Below are positions 15,415-23,100 of a stretch of DNA of 34,301 nt, in pieces. Source of the stretch: a virus. How positions within the stretch are numbered: the stretch's first letter is position 1; each line of letters opens with the position of its first letter. Made by a program: the position numbers and the translations under genes. Below the pieces are notes generated by a model. That model did no database searches. It saw only the letters and a list, made by a program, of their open reading frames with translations, and had not been told where the DNA came from. The stretch is taken from the IMG/VR virus record IMGVR_UViG_3300042691_000525, positions 1 to 34,301 of that record. One strand, given 5' to 3'.

Positions 15415-15507
15415 ATGCGAGACTGGCTGTTGTCGTTCATAGCGGCAGCGGCCCTTGTGTCAGGGGTTGTCTTGCTAGTCAGGGCAACCCTTTTTTATTG
15501 GATTTGA
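15415..15507 (+). CDS. 30-residue single-TM peptide
   Basis: ATG 15415 lies one base after the previous stop, and the frame runs to TGA 15505-15507. It codes for 30 residues: a charged start (MRDW), an uninterrupted hydrophobic helix (LLSFIAAAALVSGVVLLV), then RATLFYWI. The next gene begins three bases after its stop. It has no clear ribosome site, so translation would be coupled to the preceding gene. Its position at the head of the lysis cassette fits a small holin-like or regulatory membrane peptide. It is short and contains a terminator, so it could be chance. Confidence 0.5.
   Translation: MRDWLLSFIAAAALVSGVVLLVRATLFYWI
15464..15496 (+). terminator. Rho-independent terminator before the lysis genes
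   Basis: GGGTTGTC (15464-15471) pairs with GGCAACCC (15483-15490), eight pairs with one G-T, around an 11-base loop, followed by six T's. It lies within the 30-residue membrane ORF, so translation of that ORF would be expected to disturb it. Confidence 0.8.
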
Positions 15508-15510
15508 AAT

Positions 15511-15957
15511 ATGTTGGCAGAGATTGCGGCAGCAAATGCAGCCTTCGCAGTTATCAAGGGCGCTCTGGCCAACGGCAAGGAGCTGCACCAGCTTGGTAGC
15601 CGGGTCTTTGACTACTTCGACAACAAAGCCAAGATTCAGGAAAAAGCCACCCAGAAGGGTGGTGGCTCCGATCTTGAGGAGTTCATGGCGCTTGAGCAGC
15701 TCAAGCAGCAGGAAGAAGAACTCCGAGAGCGCATGGTCTACGCTGGCCGTCCGGGCATGTGGAACGACTGGGTGAATTTCCAAGCAGCCGCAGCCCGGCG
15801 CAGGCGTGAGGCGCAAGAAGCAGCCAAGCGCGAGAGGATTCGCAGGGCAGAGCGAGCAGCCCAGTTGACCGAGTACATTGCCATTGGCATGGCCTCCGTG
15901 ATCTTGGCTGGACTGCTGATTTACGGACTTGTCATCTACATCAAGTACATCCGATGA
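15511..15957 (+). CDS. Coiled-coil protein with C-terminal membrane anchor
   Basis: The protein has 148 residues. The N-terminus (IAAANAAFAVIKGALANGKE) is an amphipathic or weakly hydrophobic helix. Residues 60-120 are strongly charged and helical (LKQQEEELRERM; RRRREAQEAAKRERIRRAER). A TM segment near residues 124-145 (IAIGMASVILAGLLIYGLVI) and YIKYIR end the protein, so the body lies on one membrane face. This family occurs in environmental podoviruses near lysis genes. It overlaps the next gene by ATGA, so a lysis-related or virion-membrane role is inferred from context. Confidence 0.75.
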   Translation: MLAEIAAANAAFAVIKGALANGKELHQLGSRVFDYFDNKAKIQEKATQKGGGSDLEEFMALEQLKQQEEELRERMVYAGRPGMWNDWVNFQAAAARRRREAQEAAKRERIRRAERAAQLTEYIAIGMASVILAGLLIYGLVIYIKYIR

Positions 15958-16571
15958 GCGACGAAAAACTCAACGCCAACTCCACCCTCGACAAGGTGCT
16001 CGGGTATGTGGACTCGCCGTTCAAGCTGTTTGCCATCCTCATCATGGGCATCGTGGCCTTTGCCGGGTACTTCCTGTGGCAGAACCAAGACTTCATGAGG
16101 GACGCTTACAAGGAGTCCAAGAAGCTGCCGGAGATCAACACGTCCCGCACGGACGATGCCAGCGCCATGCTGTTCAAGCAGACTGGTGCAGCCGTGGTGG
16201 CAATCTTCAAGGTCAACCCGCTGTTCAACTCCCGGGTGCTGTACAAAGCGTACACCAAGGACGGAAGGGATAAGAGCATCGAGGACATTGACGTGGGCCT
16301 GTTCAGCCAGAACTCAGCCAACAACGCAGACGTGGTCAAGCTGATGACCAACGAGATTCCGTGCTCTGAGTACCGCTACGCACAGTCTGAGGTGGGGCTG
16401 TGGTACATCGAGAAGGGTGTGACCTTCACCTGCCGAGTCAGTGTTCCGCCAGACAGTCCGAGGTTTGTGGGTCAGATTACGGTTGGCTGGACACAGCCCC
16501 CGGAAGACTTACAGCAAACCAAATTCATGCTGGAGATCGCCAGCGCCATGTTAACCAAAAGGGGAAATTGA
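15954..16571 (+). CDS. N-anchored protein with large periplasmic domain (possible T-holin-like)
   Basis: The 205-residue protein has a short charged N-terminus and one TM segment at residues 24-42 (KLFAILIMGIVAFAGYFLW). A 160-residue soluble domain follows, probably periplasmic, with two Cys residues (in IPCSEYR and FTCRVS) that could form a disulfide. Size and topology match the T4 holin T (one N-terminal TM, large periplasmic domain), but I see no clear sequence likeness. It overlaps the upstream gene by 4 bases and lies directly before a 3-TM holin and the endolysin. It could be a second holin, an antiholin or an unrelated membrane protein. Confidence 0.7.
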   Translation: MSDEKLNANSTLDKVLGYVDSPFKLFAILIMGIVAFAGYFLWQNQDFMRDAYKESKKLPEINTSRTDDASAMLFKQTGAAVVAIFKVNPLFNSRVLYKAYTKDGRDKSIEDIDVGLFSQNSANNADVVKLMTNEIPCSEYRYAQSEVGLWYIEKGVTFTCRVSVPPDSPRFVGQITVGWTQPPEDLQQTKFMLEIASAMLTKRGN

Positions 16572-17069
16572 ATGGATTGGCTTAAACAAATTGCACCCAC
16601 CATCGCCACGGCTCTTGGTGGCCCACTGGCAGGCATGGCAGTCTCAGCCATCTCAAAGGCAGTTGGCGTAGAGCCTGACCAAGTTCAGGACATGATTGCC
16701 AACAACAAGCTGTCTGCTGAGCAGATCGCACAGGTCAAGATCGCAGAGATCGAGCTCCAGAAGCAAGCCCAAGAGCTGGGCCTGAACTTTGCCAAGCTGG
16801 AGGTCGAGGACAGGAAGTCAGCACGAGAGATGCAAGCCACTACCCGGTCAATGATGCCTCCTATCTTGGCTGGCGCTGTGACCATCGGCTTCTTTGGCAT
16901 CATGGTCATGATGTTCTTTAACCAGATTGACAGCAACAATCCGGCCATCCTGATGATGCTTGGTAGCCTTGGCACGGCTTGGACCGGCATCATCGCCTAC
17001 TACTTCGGCTCCAGCGCAGGATCGCAGGCCAAAACCGACTTACTCTCAAAAGCAGGACCAGTGAAATGA
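16572..17069 (+). CDS. Holin, 3-TM gene-transfer-agent type
   Basis: The 165-residue protein has a hydrophobic N-terminal segment (APTIATALGGPLAGMAVSAI), a charged helical middle (VKIAEIELQKQAQELG, then EVEDRKSAREMQ), and two C-terminal TM segments (ILAGAVTIGFFGIMVMMFF; MLGSLGTAWTGIIAYYFG). This order fits the GTA_holin_3TM family. It would form inner-membrane lesions that release the endolysin. The stop overlaps the endolysin start (ATGA), the classic holin-endolysin arrangement. Confidence 0.85.
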   Translation: MDWLKQIAPTIATALGGPLAGMAVSAISKAVGVEPDQVQDMIANNKLSAEQIAQVKIAEIELQKQAQELGLNFAKLEVEDRKSAREMQATTRSMMPPILAGAVTIGFFGIMVMMFFNQIDSNNPAILMMLGSLGTAWTGIIAYYFGSSAGSQAKTDLLSKAGPVK

Positions 17070-17578
17070 AACAGAACTTTGACGCAGCACTGAAGGCCAT
17101 CCTCCACCATGAGGGCGGCTTTGTAAATCACCCATCCGACCCGGGCGGCATGACCAATCTGGGCGTGACCAAGAAGGTCTGGGAGGAGTGGGTAGGCCAC
17201 GAGGTGGACGAAAAGGCCATGCGTGCGCTGACACCCGAGCTGGTGGGCCCGATGTACAAGGCCAAATACTGGGACAAGATCAAGGGCGACGACCTGCCTG
17301 AAGGCGTGGATTACGCCGTCTTCGACGCTGCTGTGAACTCCGGCCCCGGGCGTGCTGCCAAGTGGCTCCAAGCCTGCGTAGGTGTTGAGCCTGACGGCGG
17401 TATCGGCCCCAAGACGTTGGCTGCCGTGGCTGCATTCGACCCCAAAGAGCTGGTGGAGGACTACGCCAAGCGCCGCCTGTCCTTCTTGATGGATTTGCCT
17501 CATTGGGGTACATTCGGTAAGGGCTGGGGCCGCCGCGTGGCGGAAGTGCAAAATACCGCCTCATCCATGACCGCATGA
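17066..17578 (+). CDS. Endolysin, glycoside hydrolase family 108
   Basis: The protein has 170 residues. The N-terminal catalytic domain has HHEGGFVNHPSDPGGMTNLG, with the family's catalytic Glu in EGG (E16), then ALTPELVGPMYKAKYWDKI. The C-terminal part (DGGIGPKTLAAV and following) matches the PG_binding_3 domain that accompanies GH108. It cleaves the glycan backbone of peptidoglycan. There is no signal peptide, so export through the holin encoded directly upstream is expected. Confidence 0.93.
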   Translation: MKQNFDAALKAILHHEGGFVNHPSDPGGMTNLGVTKKVWEEWVGHEVDEKAMRALTPELVGPMYKAKYWDKIKGDDLPEGVDYAVFDAAVNSGPGRAAKWLQACVGVEPDGGIGPKTLAAVAAFDPKELVEDYAKRRLSFLMDLPHWGTFGKGWGRRVAEVQNTASSMTA

Positions 17579-17586
17579 GGTAAACC

Positions 17587-19470
17587 GTGCCACTCAAGAA
17601 AATACTGATCCGTCCCGGAGTTGCCCGGGAAAACACCAGATACCTGTCCGAGAACGTCGGCCCAACGGGTGTAAACGGCTCGTATGCTGCGGGTTGGTAC
17701 GACTGCGACAAGATTCGCTTTCGCTCCGGCTCGGCTGAAAAATTGGGTGGCTGGGCACCGTACTCCACCAGCTACTACCTTGGCATCTGTCGGTCTCTGA
17801 ACAACTGGGTGACGCTGGGTGGCAACAAGCTGCTGGGCGTGGGCACCAACCTGAAGTTCTACGTGAACCAAGGCGGTAGCTACTATGACATCACCCCGCT
17901 GCGCGACACAGAGACCCTGACCAATCCGTTTGAGACCACCTCCGGCTCTCCCCTTGTGGTGGTGAATGACGCAGCAGGAGGCTACACGGACGGTGACTTC
18001 GTGACTTTCAGTGGGGCCACTGCCGTGGGCGGCTTGGACCTGAACGGCGAGTACCAGATTACCACCAACACGTCCGGTGAGTACAGCATCACCGCTTCGA
18101 GCAATGCCTCGTCTACGGCCACTGGCGGCGGAACCGTCACTGCGGCTTACCAGCTCAACGTCGGCCCCGCTGTGGTCGTTCCCTTGACCGGCTGGGGCGC
18201 AGGTGCTTGGGGCACTGGCGCATGGGGTGTGGGAAGCGCATCGACCGACTCTCTGCGTATCTGGAGCCAGAGCAACTTCGGTGAAGACTTGGTGTACTGC
18301 CCTCGCGGCGGTGGTTTGTATTACTGGGATGCCTCCGGCGGGGTGTCTGGCAACCGTGGTGTAAACGTGACCAGCATGGCTGGGGCCTCGGATGTTCCGA
18401 CCAAGGTCAACATCACCTACGTGTCTGACATCAGCCGCTTTGTGTTCGCCTTCGGCTGCACCGATCTCAGCTCGGCTGTGCTGGACCCCATGCTGATTCG
18501 TTGGTCCGATCAGGAGAGCGTGGTGGACTGGACCCCCTCGGCGCTCAACCAAGCGGGCAGCCTGCGCCTGTCGCAGGGCTCCGAGATCGTCTCCAAGATT
18601 CAGTCTCGAGAAGAATTGCTGGTCTGGACGGATGCAGCCCTGTACTCGCTTCAGTACTTGGGCGCTCCTGAGGGCTGGGGTGCAAAGCTGGTGGGCGAGA
18701 ACATCTCCATCGCAGGTCCGAACTCGGTGGCCCTTGCCTCGGGCATCTCTTACTGGATGGGCGTGGACAAGTTCTACAAGTACGACGGTCGCACCCAGAC
18801 ACTGCGCTGCGATTTGCGCCAATACATCTTCAGCGACATCAACACCGCGCAGATGGAGCAGGTGGTCTGCGGCACAAACGAAGGCTTCAATGAGGTGTGG
18901 TGGTTCTACTGCTCGGCCAACTCTGTGGTGCTGGATCGGTACGCCATCTACAACTACTTGGAAGACATCTGGTACTACGGCAACATGGGCCGCACGGCTT
19001 GGCTGGACTCCGGCTTGGAGGATGGCCCTGTGGCTGCCACCTACGTCAACAACTTGGTCAGCCATGAAGTCGGAAACGATGACAACATGGAAGGCACCCC
19101 TGTTGCCATGGAGTCGTTCATCACCTCCGCTGAATTTGACTTGGACGACGGCCACAAGTTCTCCTTTATCTGGAGGATGCTGCCGGACGTGACGTTCCGT
19201 GGCTCAAGCGCAGAGAACCCAGCCATCGTGATGTCGCTGCTGCCGCTCAAGAACTCCGGCTCGGGCTACACAACCCCAGCCTCGGTGGGCGGCTCCAACA
19301 GCGCCTCTGTCACGCGCACGGTCAACTTGCCGGTGGAGCAGTTCACGGGTCAGGTTTACACGCGCATCCGGGCTCGCCAGATGGCTATGCGAATCTCCAG
19401 CACTGCGCTGGGTGTGGCTTGGCAGTTGGGCGCTCCTCGCCTCGACATCAGAGCTGACGGATCACGGTAA
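17587..19470 (+). CDS. Tail nozzle / DNA-stabilisation-like protein
   Basis: The 627-residue protein starts at GTG 17587 with GAGG just upstream. It is beta-rich throughout, with an opening LKKILIRPGVARENTRYLSE. It has a CDKIRFRSGSAEKLGGW motif and repeated blade-like segments such as SLRIWSQSNFGEDLVYCPRG and GLYYWDASGG. The KIRFR-G-xEK-GGW pattern at the start is familiar from podovirus tail proteins of the P22 gp10 / nozzle type, which close the tail channel. A small Gly/Trp-rich insert (GWGAGAWGTGAWG, about residue 205) recalls the start of the repeat protein at 9531. It has no enzymatic motif. Confidence 0.7.
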   Translation: MPLKKILIRPGVARENTRYLSENVGPTGVNGSYAAGWYDCDKIRFRSGSAEKLGGWAPYSTSYYLGICRSLNNWVTLGGNKLLGVGTNLKFYVNQGGSYYDITPLRDTETLTNPFETTSGSPLVVVNDAAGGYTDGDFVTFSGATAVGGLDLNGEYQITTNTSGEYSITASSNASSTATGGGTVTAAYQLNVGPAVVVPLTGWGAGAWGTGAWGVGSASTDSLRIWSQSNFGEDLVYCPRGGGLYYWDASGGVSGNRGVNVTSMAGASDVPTKVNITYVSDISRFVFAFGCTDLSSAVLDPMLIRWSDQESVVDWTPSALNQAGSLRLSQGSEIVSKIQSREELLVWTDAALYSLQYLGAPEGWGAKLVGENISIAGPNSVALASGISYWMGVDKFYKYDGRTQTLRCDLRQYIFSDINTAQMEQVVCGTNEGFNEVWWFYCSANSVVLDRYAIYNYLEDIWYYGNMGRTAWLDSGLEDGPVAATYVNNLVSHEVGNDDNMEGTPVAMESFITSAEFDLDDGHKFSFIWRMLPDVTFRGSSAENPAIVMSLLPLKNSGSGYTTPASVGGSNSASVTRTVNLPVEQFTGQVYTRIRARQMAMRISSTALGVAWQLGAPRLDIRADGSR

Positions 19471-20109
19471 ATGTCACGCCTTCAAAAAGCTCCACCACCA
19501 GCACTGCCTTACGCAGTGCCTTCGTACACACCCACGTACATCGACCAGCTCCTCAAGGTGCTGCGTCTGTACTTTAGCCGCGTGTCGGATGTGCTCAACG
19601 CAATCATCGGTGTAAACGGCGGTCAGTACGTGGACTGCCCCAACGGCTTGTTCTTCAACACCGCAGACCAGACCATCCCTGTGGCGAACACTGCGTATCC
19701 CGTGGTGTACAACCAGACGTACTTGAACAATGCGGTCAGCTTGAGCACCACCAGCCGGATTCTGATTACCATTGGCGGCATCTACAACTTCCAGTACACC
19801 GGCCAGCTTGAGAGCACCAACAACAGCTCCAAGAACGTGTTCCTGTGGATTCGCAGGAACGGCACGGACATTGGAATCTCCACCCGGGCGTACAGCCTTT
19901 CGGGTTCTGGGACCTATGCCCCCATCGCGTACTCGTTTGATATCGACATGCAGGTGGGGCAGTACTTAGAGTTGATGGTATCTGCGTCTGACGCAACGGT
20001 GCAGCTTGCAGCCGAGACCGCATCAGCCCCTCATCCGGGTATCCCGTCCTCGGTTATGACGGTAAACTTCGTGGCACCGCTGCCCGACATCCTCCCAATT
20101 GCCCCGTAA
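19471..20109 (+). CDS. Jelly-roll-like virion protein
   Basis: The protein has 212 residues. The N-terminal 45 residues are a helical anchor (YIDQLLKVLRLYFSRVSDVL). The rest is beta-rich, with strands such as SRILITIGGIYNFQYTGQL, KNVFLWIRRNGTDIG and YLELMVSASDATVQL, in the pattern of C1q/TNF-like or other jelly-roll fibre tips. It starts with no gap after the nozzle-like gene. A tail-spike accessory or receptor-binding role is possible; I recognise no exact family. Confidence 0.7.
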   Translation: MSRLQKAPPPALPYAVPSYTPTYIDQLLKVLRLYFSRVSDVLNAIIGVNGGQYVDCPNGLFFNTADQTIPVANTAYPVVYNQTYLNNAVSLSTTSRILITIGGIYNFQYTGQLESTNNSSKNVFLWIRRNGTDIGISTRAYSLSGSGTYAPIAYSFDIDMQVGQYLELMVSASDATVQLAAETASAPHPGIPSSVMTVNFVAPLPDILPIAP

Positions 20110-20118
20110 GGACAAGAC

Positions 20119-23100
20119 ATGACGCCAGAAGTTATAGACATGCTGAAAAGACAGGGTCTTGTTGAGGATCGTGATCAGCCAATCATGCAATTTGATGATG
20201 GTGGCAGCGTTGGTGATTCTGGTGACGGCGGAACGGGTGCCGCTTCTTCCGCTACGGGTGACTCTTCGGGAGCGGGTGCTGCTGGTACTGGCAATGGAAC
20301 TGGAGACTCGGCCCCCGGCATTGGTGACGTTGGTGTTGGTGTTGGCGAGGTTGGGGCTGCTTCGCCGGGTGCTGGTGGGACTCCTGCGGGGCCGGGTGAT
20401 CCGGGCATCAGTGGCGACTCTGGGTTTTCCACCTCAGAAACAGACCCTGCGCAAACGGCGCTTGCCAGCTTACAGGCCGAGCTTGGTATTTCCCCTGCCG
20501 AAGCTGCAATGATGGGGCAGTCAAACGCAACAGGAAGCAACGTAGCCACCAACGGCATGACCATGGCCGAACTGTCTCTTATGGCGGCAAATGGTCTCGG
20601 GAATGCAGATATTTCGTCAAATCAAACCGTCAACCAAGCTCTTGCTTCCATGGCGGTTCACTCTGGGTTGAACAACAACATTGGACAAATCATGGGGGCC
20701 ATTGGAGGCCCCGCGATTGGCGCAATTGCCACTGCCGCAAACGCTATTGCACAAGGCCACTCTGTCTCATCTGTTGTGGGACAGATAGCGGCCTCCATCG
20801 TTGGCACTGCGTTGTCGAATGCAACTGGTGTAGCCATCAGCGCCAATACGGTAAGCGCAATTGCCAACGGCCAAATCGGTCAGGCAGCAATGGGGTTGGC
20901 AATCGGTCAGGTTGCGCAAGCTACTGGCTTGAGTGTTAATACAGTAACCGCAGCGTTGAGTGGTAACTTGGGTGGGGCTGTTGCAAACGCCGTCACTGGC
21001 GCGGTTGTTGGCGCTGCTGCTCAGTCGATGTCTGCTGGGCCACTAGGGGGCATGGCGTTGGGGACCATGGCAAGCCTTAGCGGCATGCCAGCAAGTATTG
21101 CAAACTCAGTAAATCAAAGTGCGATTGGGCAGGCTGTCAACGGCGTAACAAGCTCACTTTCATCTGCGATTGCGTCTTCTGGGATTGGTGTTTCAGGAAA
21201 TGCGTCCGCAGGAATCAGCACACCAGCAGGTGCGGCTGCAATTGCCGATGCTGTCTCGCGTGCCGAGAATCCCCCTGAAAGGAAAGTTTTTGGAATAAGT
21301 CTTGGAACAAGCACACCAAAATCACAAAGCCAATTGTTGATGGAGGCGGTAAAAAACGGAAAACTACCCGCCGCCGCAGAAAATGTTCCGCAGGCTCCTG
21401 TCGCGCCATCCAACAAGAAGAGCTACTGGGATGGCCTGTACTCTGACTTGGGCTCGGAATTCAGCAAACCACCAGAGCGCCCAGCAAACAACATCCCTGC
21501 CGAGACAAAAGAAAACCAAGCAACAGCCATGGCTTTGCTTGACGCCGGAAAAGAATACGAGCGTCTGTTCGGCAGTCTGACCCCGAGTGCCGCTGAGGCA
21601 ATTGTCTCGTCCACCGACCCATTGAAATACGTTGACAGCCTCTACACATCAGAGTCGGAGGCAAAAAATATATGGGATGACGCAGGCCTTGGAGAGTCGG
21701 CCACTGAACAGCAATTGCGACAGATAATTGGGCTACCCGAAACCAAGGCTGGCGAATTAACAACCAAGCTAAAAGACTCCGTATCAACTTTGAGCGAAAG
21801 CCAAAAACAAGAAGCTCTTAGCTTGGTTGGCTCTGGCAAGCTAACCATTGAAGACGCCGCAGACAATAGGCCAATTGACTGGGCGTATGAAAATGATTTG
21901 GGTGAAATTGTCATTACGGGTAAAAAAGACCCCGGATGGGAACACTCGAGAGATGACAGCGGTTACACGCTCATGTGGAACAAGGACAAGGGCCTTATCC
22001 AGCTTTATGACGAAAACGACGAGCTCATCAAAAGCTTAACCGACCAGTTCAAATATGACAAAAACGGCAATGTCGTTGGGCGGGGCTTGGATTACTACCT
22101 GTCTGCTGCGTCGGACAGCATCATGCGGTCCTCTTCCCAGACTGCCTCACTGCTTGCCGATGTCTTGCCAGCCATGGCCGCAAAGGCGGTAGGGAACGAA
22201 GATTACTTCAAGAAGCAAATGGCCGAAGCTCAGGCCACAATGAAGCAGATCAACATAAAGTACCCTGCTCGTGTTGCGTCGTACAAAAACGTCAACGACC
22301 TAAGCAGTGCTGCCACCTACGTTTTGGAATCCGTAATGGAGGGCGTGGTGACAACTGCGCCTTCTTTGCTCATGGGTGGGGCTGCTGGCGTGGCTGCTCG
22401 CGCTTCGGCAAAAGCGGCAATGGACGCAGCCATCAAAAAGGAATTGGCAGTACAAGCATCCAAAGGAGTTTTTGGGGCTGAAGCAATTGCAGCGGCGCAA
22501 GCTGCTGCAAGCACTGCCGGTTTGGCGGTGGCTGCAAAATTTACGACACCAGCCATCTTGGCTGCAAGCGCCTCACAGAACGTCCCTGAAGTTTTCAAGA
22601 ACGTCTATGACGCAAAAAGCGGCAAGGTGGATTTGAAGGACTTGGCAATATCAACCGTCGTTGGCGGGTTTAATGCGGCGCTTGACTCCGTTCTTCCGTC
22701 GGCCATCGTAGACCGATTAAATTTGTCGAAGATTCCGGTCGAGCAGGTGATTGGGGCTTGGTATAAAAATGCCGCCAAAGAGGCTGGAAGCGCTTTTGTA
22801 AAAGAAGGCGGGACCGAAATTCTCCAAGAGATGAGCAGCGCTGCGGCTGAATCTTTTCTTGCGGAAAACAAAGACTTCTTCACCAAGCAAAATCTGGACA
22901 GGTTTATTGATGCCGGTTTGAAGGGTGGCCTTGGCGGGTCCGCAGTTTCTACCGCTTTTGTGCTTGGCAAAGACGCAAAAGGCGCACTCAGTGGGGACGC
23001 CATTCGGCAGCAGGGTTTGGACGAAACAACGCCAGCGGAGTACTTGGCCGCAAGCAAAATGTTTGCCGACTCTGGATTCAAGGCCAGTGCCGCCGACATT

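Noticed and set aside
17500-19155. 551-residue open frame on the - strand
   Set aside because: It lies opposite the endolysin end and nozzle-like gene, has low-complexity His/Val/Ala-rich translation and no ribosome site. It is a mirror of a GC-rich coding strand.
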